From NCBI GenBank assembly GCA_015494505.1, contig WGBB01000239.1, forward strand, positions 1 to 25,430: DNA of 25,430 bases, written 5' to 3'. How positions within the stretch are numbered: position 1 is the first letter of the stretch; the number at the start of each line of letters is the position of its first letter. This DNA comes from Nitratiruptor sp. Lineage in GTDB: Bacteria; Campylobacterota; Campylobacteria; Campylobacterales; Nitratiruptoraceae. Of the stretch, positions 8,347-15,882 are shown one piece after another. The notes under the pieces are model-generated. The model did not search any database. It saw nothing but the letters and a program-made list of their open reading frames with translations, and was not told the origin of the DNA. Both the position numbers and the translations under genes were made by a program.

Positions 8347-9075
8347 TCAAAGAAATATTTTTCTTAGCACCAGTGCCAAAATCACGATATAGATGAGTAT
8401 GAGCAGCTTTTTGAACTTGGCGTGGTGCGTTTTGTGCGCTAGCTTGATGCCGAAATAGACACCGATGAGCGAACTTGCTCCCACCAAAAAGCCGTGCAAA
8501 TAATCGATATGGCCAAAGAGCGAAAGCGATATGAAGCCGCTGATAGATGAAAATATCACAAAAAAGAGCCCCATAGAGGCCGCTTTTTTGATATCGAGAT
8601 GGAAAAATCCTACGAGAATGGGTGTGACCAAAATTGAGCCACCTACCCCGATACTGATGGCGAACATCCCTATCACGACACCTGTGAAAAATATGATCGG
8701 TGTTGGAATATCCTTGGCCTCCCCGGTCTGCACGGGCGCTTTGAAGAAGCGATAAAGGGCAAAGGCCACGAAACCAAAGAACATCCACTCCAGCACCTTG
8801 CTGGGTACGACGCTCAAAAACCATCCGCTCGCTTGTGCCCCTAGAAAGCCTCCCAGCCCGATAGCGAGCCCTTCATGGATTTTGAAGATGTTTTTTTTGA
8901 AATTGAGATAGGAGCCAAAGAGGGAGCTAAAGACCATCTGGGTTACGGATATCCCCACGGCCTCTTTGATATCGAATCCCAGATACATTAGAGCCGGCAC
9001 GAGGATAGTTCCTCCCCCAATGCCGAAGAATCCCGAAAGGAACCCCACCAAGATTCCGACGATCACAAGATCCAT
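8347..9075 (-). CDS. TauE/SafE family membrane transporter
   Basis: This is a 242-aa polytopic membrane protein of the TauE/SafE (DUF81) family, whose members are proposed exporters of sulfite or organosulfonates. It shows the two-repeat layout: FLSGFFGIGGGTILVPAL near residue 13-30 and the second half GMFAISIGVGGSILVTPIL near 136-154. Each is followed by further hydrophobic helices, about seven or eight in total. The glycine-rich GIGGG and GVGGS motifs are the family hallmark. The substrate cannot be read from sequence; a sulfur anion is a family-level guess that would suit a sulfur-metabolising host. It is the first gene of the operon with uvrA and the HDOD gene. A clear TATAAT lies upstream and AAGGCGG precedes the ATG. 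Confidence 0.92.
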   Translation of the reverse strand: MDLVIVGILVGFLSGFFGIGGGTILVPALMYLGFDIKEAVGISVTQMVFSSLFGSYLNFKKNIFKIHEGLAIGLGGFLGAQASGWFLSVVPSKVLEWMFFGFVAFALYRFFKAPVQTGEAKDIPTPIIFFTGVVIGMFAISIGVGGSILVTPILVGFFHLDIKKAASMGLFFVIFSSISGFISLSLFGHIDYLHGFLVGASSLIGVYFGIKLAHKTHHAKFKKLLILIYIVILALVLRKIFL

Positions 9076-9095
9076 GCGCCGCCTTTTTGATTGGG

Positions 9096-9101
9096 ATTAT
9101 A
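9096..9101 (-). promoter_or_regulatory. Promoter -10 for the tauE-like/uvrA/HDOD operon
   Basis: The minus strand reads TTGTATAATCCC, a consensus TATAAT with an upstream TG, 20 nt before the ATG at 9075. It faces away from the fliO-like promoter 41 nt further right. Confidence 0.6.
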
Positions 9102-9142
9102 CAACATTTTGTCTCTTTATCACCAATTTATGAAAATCTCAC

Positions 9143-9148
9143 TATAAT
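9143..9148 (+). promoter_or_regulatory. Promoter -10 for the fliO-like gene
   Basis: The plus strand reads CACTATAATTAAG, a consensus TATAAT 25 nt before the TTG start at 9174. It looks like a housekeeping sigma-70 promoter. I saw no convincing sigma-54 or sigma-28 motif here. It also shows that an upstream ATG at 9087 would lie before the promoter. Confidence 0.6.
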
Positions 9149-9161
9149 TAAGCATCATCTC

Positions 9162-9167
9162 AAGGAG
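9162..9167 (+). promoter_or_regulatory. Ribosome-binding site fixing the fliO-like TTG start
   Basis: AAGGAG lies six bases upstream of TTG 9174. No comparable site precedes ATG 9087. Confidence 0.7.
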
Positions 9168-9173
9168 TGGTTT

Positions 9174-9959
9174 TTGAAAAGAGTAGTGGTAGCGCTAGTG
9201 GTAGCGAGTCAGCTCTTTGCGACAATGATTTTGAATCTCAACGTCAAAGAGTCTTCCAAAAGAGTGGACCTTGTATTGAACTTCGATGTCCCTTTCGACG
9301 GCATCATCGCCCAAAAAAGAGCCAAGGACAAAATCGTCCTACTTCTCAAAAACGTCAAGATTCTCGCTCCCTGGCAGCGCAAACTCCACTCCAAAGTAGC
9401 CTATCAAATAGACGTCCATCCCGTAAAAGAGGGCACTGCGATAGCGATATACACCACCGCCAATCCCAGGCTCCATGCTCTCAAATCGCAAGACGGTTTT
9501 AGCCTCAGAATATCGCTCCTGCCTCCCAAAACAGCATCTGCACAAAAAAGTGGTGCAAGCTGGAATATACCCGACTGGTTCTACTGGGCTACAGGTATCT
9601 TGGGACTGCTGCTAGCTTTTTTTCTCTTCTTTCGCATCACCCCTTCACGTCCCAAAAAGACGAAACGAATCGTAGTAGCGAATAATAACGGAGCAGATTT
9701 CCGTATACTTTTCGAAAAGCCGCTAGATGACAAGAACAAAATCGCCCTCATATCCTTCAAGGGAGTCGACTATCTCGTCATCATAGGCACCTCCAACGTG
9801 CTGCTAGGCAAATTCAAAGAGGGCGAAATCCAAAGCGAAGAGGATTTTCAAAAAGCCATCGATGCTCAAGACCTCTCTGGGGCCTTCACACCGCCGCCGC
9901 AAGAGGAGATTTTCACCACTATCGAAGAGTACAAGAAAAAAGCGAGCGGGAATCTTTAA
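9174..9959 (+). CDS. fliO: Probable flagellar export protein FliO (divergent), 261 aa
   Basis: With the TTG start the protein has a clean signal-like segment (MKRVVVALVVASQLFA). A beta-rich periplasmic part of about 100 residues follows, resembling an AMIN-like domain (VDLVLNFDVPF, IVLLLKNVKI). One membrane helix comes next (about 135-153, FYWATGILGLLLAFFLFF). The cytoplasmic domain has the FliO-like pattern KIALISFKGVDYLVIIGTSNVLLGKF at 189-214 and ends in a charged tail. FliO helps assemble the FliPQR export gate. In Helicobacter and Campylobacter I recall FliO being a divergent protein with an extra N-terminal periplasmic part, often annotated hypothetical. This architecture fits, but the call rests on pattern and topology. 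The gene is a single plus-strand unit, overlapping dusB by 4 bp tail to tail. Confidence 0.55.
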   Translation: MKRVVVALVVASQLFATMILNLNVKESSKRVDLVLNFDVPFDGIIAQKRAKDKIVLLLKNVKILAPWQRKLHSKVAYQIDVHPVKEGTAIAIYTTANPRLHALKSQDGFSLRISLLPPKTASAQKSGASWNIPDWFYWATGILGLLLAFFLFFRITPSRPKKTKRIVVANNNGADFRILFEKPLDDKNKIALISFKGVDYLVIIGTSNVLLGKFKEGEIQSEEDFQKAIDAQDLSGAFTPPPQEEIFTTIEEYKKKASGNL

Positions 9960-10882
9960 AAAAACTCCTCTATCGCTTTTCGCATCTGCTCCACATCCTC
10001 GATTTCGTTGACACGCTTGCGAAACTCCGTAGCACCAGGGTAGCCTTTGGAGTAGGTGTGCAGATGCTTGCGAAAAAGCACCGCTCCATAGGCTCCGTAA
10101 AAGCGTACCATCTGTTCGAAATGCTCTAGGATAATCGCCTTTTTCGTCGCTGCATCGATATCGGCGCTTCCGCGCTTGAGCTGCAAAAATATCCAGGGAT
10201 TTCCTACAGCACCCCTGCCTATCATCACGCCGTCGCACTTGGTGTGCGCGAGCACCCACTGGGCTTTCTCGTAGTCGGTGATATCACCGTTTGCGATGAC
10301 TGGAATAGAGACGGCCGCCTTGGCCTCGGCGATGGCGTCGTAGTTTACGGGAGCCTTGAATCCGCCGCTTCTGGTGCGTCCGTGGATGGTAATGAAGTCC
10401 GCGCCCGCCTCCTCGGCCGCCTTGGCGATAGCGACGATGTTGTTTTCACTAAAACCCAGGCGTACTTTAACGGAGGTGTAGCGCTTTTTGGAATACTCCT
10501 TGATAGTGGAGATGATACGTTTAAAGCGATCGAGGTCTTTTAGGAGCGCACTCCCTGCCCCCTGCTTCACTACCTTCGGAACGGGACAGCCGCAATTAAG
10601 ATCGATCCCATCCACTCCATCAAGGCTGTTGATGATCTCCACCGCCTTTTTCACCACTTCCGCATCACTCCCTGCAATCTGCACGAAATAGGGATCCTCG
10701 AGGGGTGATTTTTCCAGCATCTTGAGGCTCTTTTTGTTCTCATACACCAAAGCGTTGGAGCTCACCATCTCACTGACGGTCAGATCGGCCCCGAACTTTT
10801 TGACGACGCTACGAAAAGGAAGATCGGTATAGCCCGCAAGAGGAGCGAGCACATAGAGAGGCTTGGAAAAATCGAGTTTCAA
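9956..10882 (-). CDS. dusB: tRNA-dihydrouridine synthase (DusB type)
   Basis: This FMN- and NADPH-dependent enzyme reduces uridines in the tRNA D-loop region. It is an alpha/beta barrel with the N-terminal LAPLAGYTDLPFR motif, the catalytic NCGCP (catalytic C99 with the TTG start), KVRLGF, ITIHGRTR, IANGDI and MIGRGAVGNPWIF, the last being typical phosphate/FMN-binding loops. I chose TTG at 10882: it overlaps the upstream stop as TTGA and has GGAG eight bases upstream. This gives 308 aa beginning at LDFSKPLYVLAPLAGYTD, where family members usually begin. The alternative GTG at 10915 adds 11 residues inside the previous gene. It is the last gene of the gltB chain. The DusB subtype is judged from general resemblance. 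Confidence 0.93.
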   Translation of the reverse strand: MKLDFSKPLYVLAPLAGYTDLPFRSVVKKFGADLTVSEMVSSNALVYENKKSLKMLEKSPLEDPYFVQIAGSDAEVVKKAVEIINSLDGVDGIDLNCGCPVPKVVKQGAGSALLKDLDRFKRIISTIKEYSKKRYTSVKVRLGFSENNIVAIAKAAEEAGADFITIHGRTRSGGFKAPVNYDAIAEAKAAVSIPVIANGDITDYEKAQWVLAHTKCDGVMIGRGAVGNPWIFLQLKRGSADIDAATKKAIILEHFEQMVRFYGAYGAVLFRKHLHTYSKGYPGATEFRKRVNEIEDVEQMRKAIEEFF

Positions 10883-11883
10883 ACAAAGAGCTCCAGAGGA
10901 TAGTTTCTGCCGCACTCTTTGAGATCGAGATAGGCTTTGAAATTTTCGTGCTCGCCCTCTTGGACCGTTTCCAAAAACTCTTTGGCTTTGTCTATCATCT
11001 CCAGGTCAAGCAGCGTAAAGAGGTATGCCCCCTCGCTTCGCTCATCCCTATCTTTGAGGATTTCGAAGAGTTTGAGGCGCTCATCGGGTGCCAGGACGCT
11101 CTTTACCTGCTGCGCCAAAACGATATACTCCTCTTCGCTTAGCTTCATACCGGACTCTTGGATAATATAGAGTATATCTGTATACTCCACTTTCTGCTCT
11201 TTTTGGCGCATCGCATCGAAAAAGGCTAAAAGCATCTCTAAATCAAAAAGCTTTGCGTATTCTTTTATCTTAGAGGGTTCGCTAAAGCTCATATAGATGC
11301 GCAGCGCATCCTTGCAAAGCGCCCTTGGAAGAGAATCACAGTTTTTGAGTATCACACCGCTATAGGTAGGTTCTTCTTTGAGGCGGTTTTCGTAGTTTTG
11401 CACCAGAAGCGGATTAGAAGGAGAGAGCTTGAAATCCGTGATTTCTACGTAGATGCCGTTGGTGATATCTTTGACATATTCCAGCGCTTTTTTGAGGCGC
11501 TCATCTTTGGTATCTATCTTGAAGTCTTTGGGTATCACTTCGCTTCTATCCGTCACATGCCCTAAATTTTTCGCTTCACGTGTTTTGTAATTGTGGGCCT
11601 TCGGCTCGCGCATGATGGCGTCGGCAAAGGATTTGACCAGCACGTCGTAATCTTTCTTATAGCGTTTGAGTACCATAAAATTGATAAAGGAGTAGTAGGC
11701 CATATGGAAAAAGGATGCCAAAAACATAATAAACATCGGTATCACGATCCAGACCGCCACCGGCAATGTCACCGGCACACCAAAAAAGTCAAATGTATAG
11801 GTAGCGTCTATCTGTGTGTAGACCAGCCCTCCTACCAATATCATCAGCAAAATGCTAAAAAAGATATACTTATTGAGTCGCAT
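10879..11883 (-). CDS. Conserved membrane protein of unknown function, 334 aa
   Basis: I cannot assign a family function. Two hydrophobic segments (about 5-23 and 40-65) are joined by a short loop (TQIDATYTFDFFGVPVTLP). A long cytoplasmic region of about 265 residues follows, mainly helical and charged, ending in repeated helix pairs such as DERLKLFEILKDRDERSEGAYLFTLLDLEMIDKAKEFL, loosely like TPR helices without a clear repeat register. The placement next to dus, close to rlmH and accD, is one I recall from Campylobacter jejuni (Cj0123c-Cj0128c), so it is probably a Campylobacterota core protein. AGGAG overlaps the rlmH stop 8 nt upstream of the ATG. Confidence 0.85.
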   Translation of the reverse strand: MRLNKYIFFSILLMILVGGLVYTQIDATYTFDFFGVPVTLPVAVWIVIPMFIMFLASFFHMAYYSFINFMVLKRYKKDYDVLVKSFADAIMREPKAHNYKTREAKNLGHVTDRSEVIPKDFKIDTKDERLKKALEYVKDITNGIYVEITDFKLSPSNPLLVQNYENRLKEEPTYSGVILKNCDSLPRALCKDALRIYMSFSEPSKIKEYAKLFDLEMLLAFFDAMRQKEQKVEYTDILYIIQESGMKLSEEEYIVLAQQVKSVLAPDERLKLFEILKDRDERSEGAYLFTLLDLEMIDKAKEFLETVQEGEHENFKAYLDLKECGRNYPLELFV

Positions 11884-11891
11884 ACTCTCTC

Positions 11892-12353
11892 CTACTTATG
11901 ATATGGATGGTTGTGTATGATGCTCAGCCCTCGAAAAATCTGTTCCAAAAGCACGGCTTTTGCGATTTTATGGCTCATAGTAAGTGCACCTAGGCTCACC
12001 ACCTTGTCACACCCGCGCAAAAACTCCTCTTCGAACCCGTACGCACCACCGATGAAAAAAGCGATCTTCGGATGATTTTTTAGCATATCGGCAAACGCGA
12101 ACGTATCGAGCATTTTGCCCGAAGGATCGAGAGCCACATTGAGCCCGTCACCGAGTTTGTAGGGCGCCAATATTTCGCTATAGACCCTTTTTGCTCTCGC
12201 GGCATCCTCTTGGGCCTGATTGATCTTTTTATTAAAAATATTGTTCATGCTTATATTAGCATATTTTTTGGCGTTATCTATGAGATCTTGGTAGATGCAC
12301 CCATAGCATCTGTCATCTTTTTTGCCGATGGAGTTGACGGTGATTCTATGCAT
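11892..12353 (-). CDS. rlmH: 23S rRNA (pseudouridine1915-N3)-methyltransferase RlmH
   Basis: RlmH is a small SPOUT methyltransferase that methylates pseudouridine 1915 in helix 69 of 23S rRNA on assembled ribosomes. At 153 aa it is of normal length. The trefoil-knot core is visible: LDPSGKMLDT at about 75-84, FFIGGAYGFEEEF at about 99-111, LGALTMSHKIAKAVLLEQIFR, and the conserved C-terminal HNHPYHK. The N-terminal half has an unusual cysteine pair, CYGC, at residues 16-19. It overlaps thiE by 8 nt, so its ribosome-binding site lies inside thiE and is weak; coupling to thiE translation is likely. Confidence 0.96.
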   Translation of the reverse strand: MHRITVNSIGKKDDRCYGCIYQDLIDNAKKYANISMNNIFNKKINQAQEDAARAKRVYSEILAPYKLGDGLNVALDPSGKMLDTFAFADMLKNHPKIAFFIGGAYGFEEEFLRGCDKVVSLGALTMSHKIAKAVLLEQIFRGLSIIHNHPYHK

Positions 12354-12939
12354 AGCTGAGCGCTTTGATCACGAGGTCTGTCCCCACGGCCTTGAAGCGC
12401 ACGTTTGGGATAGGATCGTAGATGCACACGCCTCCTATGGCAGCCACGTTATGACGCGAGCGCGCCGCTATGGTGCCGAGGCGATCTCCCAAAAGATTGC
12501 TCACATCCTTGGTACTGCTGGCTCTGTATGCTCCAAGACCCACATAGTCGATGTCTAAGAGATTAGCCTCCTCTATCTCCTCTTCATTGTGGGTCGAAAG
12601 CCCTATGATTTTTTTGCCGATGAGTCCTCGTAAGATCGCGATTCCCTCCATTTTGGAGCGTGCACCGAAACTCTCGATGATGTTTGCCAGATCCTCCTGG
12701 CCTATGTGCACTCCGTCACAAAAAGCCGCTAGTGCGAATTCGTCGTTGATGATGAGAATTCCGTCCCAGAGCTTGCGGAGTCTTTTGATGTTTTCCTGGC
12801 GCTCTTCGATGCCGGCATCTTTGTCGCGATACTGCAAAATTTTGGCATCAAAATGCTTGGCAAAAGCCACGAAATCTTCGAAACTAATACCGAATCGCTC
12901 CAAAAGCCCTCTATCGCAAAGAGCATAAATATCAGCCAT
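12346..12939 (-). CDS. thiE: Thiamine phosphate synthase
   Basis: ThiE couples hydroxymethylpyrimidine diphosphate and the thiazole phosphate to thiamine phosphate. The 197-aa barrel shows QYRDKD (36-41), LIINDE (62-67), GVHIGQED (76-83), IGLSTHN (112-118) and AAIGGV (166-171). In the loop where classical enzymes read GPIFPTxTK this one reads GLGAYRASSTK (134-144), so the substrate-binding loop is divergent; a TenI-like role cannot be excluded, although the QYRDK and GVHIGQED motifs favour ThiE. No other thi gene is nearby. GAGGAG lies just before the ATG, within the end of accD (8-nt overlap). Confidence 0.87.
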   Translation of the reverse strand: MADIYALCDRGLLERFGISFEDFVAFAKHFDAKILQYRDKDAGIEERQENIKRLRKLWDGILIINDEFALAAFCDGVHIGQEDLANIIESFGARSKMEGIAILRGLIGKKIIGLSTHNEEEIEEANLLDIDYVGLGAYRASSTKDVSNLLGDRLGTIAARSRHNVAAIGGVCIYDPIPNVRFKAVGTDLVIKALSYA

Positions 12940-13780
12940 CTTCTCCTCGCATCATGAGTCGCAAGAGATCGGCTATGGTCTTTTTCATATCAGGCCGCTC
13001 CACGATCATATCGATAAGACCGTGTTCGAGCAAAAACTCGCTGCGCTGGAAACCTTCGGGAAGATCGGCTCCGATGGTCTGTTTGATCACACGCTGCCCG
13101 GCAAAGCCTATCAAAGCTCCCGGCTCTGCCATGATGATATCTCCTATCATAGCAAAAGATGCGCTCACTCCGCCCATAGTGGGATCTGTCAGCACAGAAA
13201 TATAGGGCAAACCGGCTTCACTGAGCCTAGCCAAAGCGGCGCAGGTTTTGCTCATTTGCATAAGGCTAAAGGTGCTCTCTTGCATCCTGGCCCCGCCGCT
13301 GGCACTCACGATCACGAGAGGTTGGCGCTTTTCGATAGCTCGCTGCACCGCACGTACTATCTTTTCACCCTCCACGGAGCCAAGACTCCCTCCCATAAAG
13401 GCAAAATCAAACACCACGATCTGCGCACTCACACCCTCTATCGTACATTCGCCGCTGATAGCAGAGCTCGCTCGACCCGTCTTTTTCTTGCCCTCTTCTA
13501 TGCGCTTTTTGTAGCTCTTTTTATCCACGAATTTGAGGGGATCCACAGGCTCGAGATTGGCATCATGTTCTACGAAGCTCCCCTCATCGCAAAGAATCTT
13601 GATGCGCTCCTTGGCACCGATACGGAAGTGATAGCCGCATTTAGGACAAACATTGAAGCGGTTTTGCACCTCTTTATAGTACATCAAGGCGTTGCATTCG
13701 GGACATTTGACCCAGTGGCTCGGCTGTTCGTTCTTGCTCGGCTGCGAGCGACGGATTTTGAACAGATCGCTGATACCCAT
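12932..13780 (-). CDS. accD: Acetyl-CoA carboxylase carboxyltransferase subunit beta
   Basis: AccD, with AccA, transfers the carboxyl group from biotin to acetyl-CoA to make malonyl-CoA, the first step of fatty-acid synthesis. The zinc ribbon is complete (C26/C29/C45/C48). The crotonase-like domain has MGGSLGSVEGEKIVRA, VSASGGARMQE, DPTMGGVSASFA and the GFAGQRVI oxyanion region. Length (282 aa) is typical. Start: GTG 13783 and ATG 13780 are adjacent. AAGGA lies five bases from the ATG but only two from the GTG, so ATG 13780 (TGATG overlap with suhB) is preferred. AccA and the biotin subunits are not in this window. Confidence 0.97.
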   Translation of the reverse strand: MGISDLFKIRRSQPSKNEQPSHWVKCPECNALMYYKEVQNRFNVCPKCGYHFRIGAKERIKILCDEGSFVEHDANLEPVDPLKFVDKKSYKKRIEEGKKKTGRASSAISGECTIEGVSAQIVVFDFAFMGGSLGSVEGEKIVRAVQRAIEKRQPLVIVSASGGARMQESTFSLMQMSKTCAALARLSEAGLPYISVLTDPTMGGVSASFAMIGDIIMAEPGALIGFAGQRVIKQTIGADLPEGFQRSEFLLEHGLIDMIVERPDMKKTIADLLRLMMRGEDG

Positions 13781-14502
13781 CACATTCCTTTTTCCACGAT
13801 TTGCACGATGCGCTCATACACCTCGCGCTCTTTGGCCACGACGATACTCCTCTCATCACGATACACGAAAAGGTCCGCACACTGATGAAGCCCTGCTTCT
13901 ACATCGTATGCTCTTATTGTACCAATAAATATGACAAATTTCACGTAGTGGGCATAGGCCAATGAGAGCGCCACGGCCCCCGGGCTTCGAAACTTGTAGC
14001 CTGCTTCCTTGAGCGCAGAGACGACACCGGGATTGGCGTAGGCTTTTTCGAAAAGCCCTACACGAGCATAGTGGTTAAATCGTACATCCTTAAGCCGGTC
14101 GTGCAGCAAAGAGCCTTTTTTGTAAAAATCTTTCCATTTTACGTAAAAATCGCCGTTGGCATAGTTGACGATAAAGGAGAAAACCGTTTTTCCTTCTTTT
14201 TGGACGGCTATACTGGAGCCGTAGTAGGGAAAAGAGGAGAGGAGATTATCGCTGCCGTCTATGGGGTCGAGGATGATATCATACTCTCCCGCTCCCACGC
14301 TTCCCGCCTCTTCGCTAATGATGCGTCCATAGGGAGCGAGAGCATCGATGAAAATCTCTTCGGCAAAAAGGTCTATTTTTGCCGACAAATCACCCCCGGC
14401 ACCCTGGCCCACATGCTCGTAGAAGCTATCTTGCATATCGAACTTGATAGTCCGATAGATGGTGTGGGCCGCCTCTTTGATACGCCTAAAAAGCTCTTCC
14501 AT
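13780..14502 (-). CDS. suhB: Inositol monophosphatase family protein
   Basis: This is a 240-aa member of the lithium-sensitive, Mg-dependent sugar phosphatase family. Metal-site residues are in place: IISEEAG with E64/E65, DPIDGSDN at 79-86 and a C-terminal D200 in YDVEAG, where the canonical motif is WDxAAG. The family covers inositol-1-phosphatase, fructose-1,6-bisphosphatase, PAP phosphatase and SuhB, which also acts in rRNA transcription; the sequence alone does not separate these. The position directly upstream of accD is one I recall from Campylobacter jejuni. It is joined to gltD by TGATG and to accD by a 1-nt overlap, which suggests coupled translation. Confidence 0.85.
   Translation of the reverse strand: MEELFRRIKEAAHTIYRTIKFDMQDSFYEHVGQGAGGDLSAKIDLFAEEIFIDALAPYGRIISEEAGSVGAGEYDIILDPIDGSDNLLSSFPYYGSSIAVQKEGKTVFSFIVNYANGDFYVKWKDFYKKGSLLHDRLKDVRFNHYARVGLFEKAYANPGVVSALKEAGYKFRSPGAVALSLAYAHYVKFVIFIGTIRAYDVEAGLHQCADLFVYRDERSIVVAKEREVYERIVQIVEKGM
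13786..13790 (-). promoter_or_regulatory. Ribosome-binding site favouring the accD ATG start
   Basis: AAGGA on the minus strand, within the last codons of suhB, is spaced five bases from ATG 13780 and two from GTG 13783. Confidence 0.55.
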
Positions 14503-15881
14503 CAGCCAAGCAGCTTCTTGGTGATTGCCTTTGCAGCTTCACGCCCATCGTAGGCCGCAGTCACTACCAGATGTGCACCGCGATAGCAATCCCCTCCTGC
14601 AAAGACGCCCGGCTTGGTGGTTTCGTAATTGCTGTCGATTTTGATGGCTCCCCACTCATTGGTCTCGATGCCGTGTTTTGCCAAAAACTCCAGCGGCGTA
14701 TTCTCAAATCCCAATGCGAATATCACCACATCGGCATCCATCGTAAATTCACTGTTTTTGACGATTTCAAGTTTTCTTTTTCCATCCTTGCCTACCGTGG
14801 AGATGGTCTTGACGAACTCCACGCCCACGACGCGACCCTCATCGTTTGTGAGGATTTTCGTAGGTGCCACGTTATAGACAAACTCCGCTCCCTCTTCTTG
14901 GGCATTTTTGACCTCTTTGCGGCTACCGGGCATGCTGGCAGCATCGCGGCGGTAGGCACATATAGCTTTCTTTGCCCCTTCGCGAAGGGCCGTGCGCACA
15001 CAGTCCATCGCCGTATCACCCCCACCTATGACCACGACGGTCTTCTCTTTGACCTCTTTTTCCCTGTCGTAGCTATCGCCAAAGATTTTGCGCTGGATGT
15101 TGGTAAGAAAATCCATTGCCATCATCGCGCCCTTGGCATCTTCGCCAGGGATACCGGCACGTCTGGGTTTGGTAGCACCGATACCGATAAAAACTGCATC
15201 GAAATTTTCCAAGAGCTCTTCAAAATCGAGATTTTTTCCTACTTCTACATTGAGATTAAGCTTCATACCGGCTTCAATAAGCCAGTTGATGCGGCGCTGG
15301 ATTACCTTCTTGTCGAGCTTGAAGTTGGGGATGCCGTAGGTAAGCAGTCCCCCCGCACGGTCGGCACGCTCATACACGTGCGGCTCGATGCCAGCACGCA
15401 AAAGATAGGTGGCACAGCTAAGCCCGGCAGGACCGCTGCCAATAATTGCCACCTTCTTGCCAGTCATCTTGGAGCAAAACTCGGGACGCATCCCTTTTTT
15501 GAATCCCTCTTCGCTGATAAAGGTCTCGATAGCGCCTATGGTGATAGCACCGTATCCTTCGTTGAGGGTACAGGCACCTTCACAGAGTCTATCTTGGGGA
15601 CAGACGCGTCCCATAATTTCAGGAAAGGGTGAAGATTCGTTGCTGATTTTAAATGCGAACTCCAAATCCTTCTCGGCTACCGTCTTGAGCCAATGGGGGA
15701 TGAAATTGTGCAAAGGGCAGGCGTTGTGGCAGTACGGATCCCCGCACTGCACACAGCGATCCGCTTGCGTGGCAGCTTCGTTGGGATTGTAAATTTCATA
15801 AATTTCGCGAAAATCTTTGATACGTTCGTTGACGGCTCTTTTTTTAGGTTCGATTCGTTCGTTGAATATAAAATTTTGCAT
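14502..15881 (-). CDS. gltD: Glutamate synthase small subunit
   Basis: GltD supplies electrons from NAD(P)H through FAD to the large subunit for glutamate synthesis from glutamine and 2-oxoglutarate. At 459 aa it is of usual size. The N-terminal ferredoxin-like cysteines (C43, C46, C51, C55 and C94, C100, C104) support two iron-sulfur clusters. The FAD Rossmann motif GSGPAG lies at 148-153, the NAD(P)H motif GGGDTAMD at 286-293, and the C-terminal FAD motif GVFAGGDC near residue 427. The ATG lies one base after the gltB stop, with GAGGAAGGGGAG immediately before it. Confidence 0.97.
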   Translation of the reverse strand: MQNFIFNERIEPKKRAVNERIKDFREIYEIYNPNEAATQADRCVQCGDPYCHNACPLHNFIPHWLKTVAEKDLEFAFKISNESSPFPEIMGRVCPQDRLCEGACTLNEGYGAITIGAIETFISEEGFKKGMRPEFCSKMTGKKVAIIGSGPAGLSCATYLLRAGIEPHVYERADRAGGLLTYGIPNFKLDKKVIQRRINWLIEAGMKLNLNVEVGKNLDFEELLENFDAVFIGIGATKPRRAGIPGEDAKGAMMAMDFLTNIQRKIFGDSYDREKEVKEKTVVVIGGGDTAMDCVRTALREGAKKAICAYRRDAASMPGSRKEVKNAQEEGAEFVYNVAPTKILTNDEGRVVGVEFVKTISTVGKDGKRKLEIVKNSEFTMDADVVIFALGFENTPLEFLAKHGIETNEWGAIKIDSNYETTKPGVFAGGDCYRGAHLVVTAAYDGREAAKAITKKLLG

Positions 15882-15882
15882 A

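Noticed and set aside
9087..9173. Upstream ATG start for the fliO-like gene
   Set aside because: It lies before the TATAAT at 9143 and has no ribosome-binding site, while TTG 9174 has AAGGAG and directly starts a signal-like segment.
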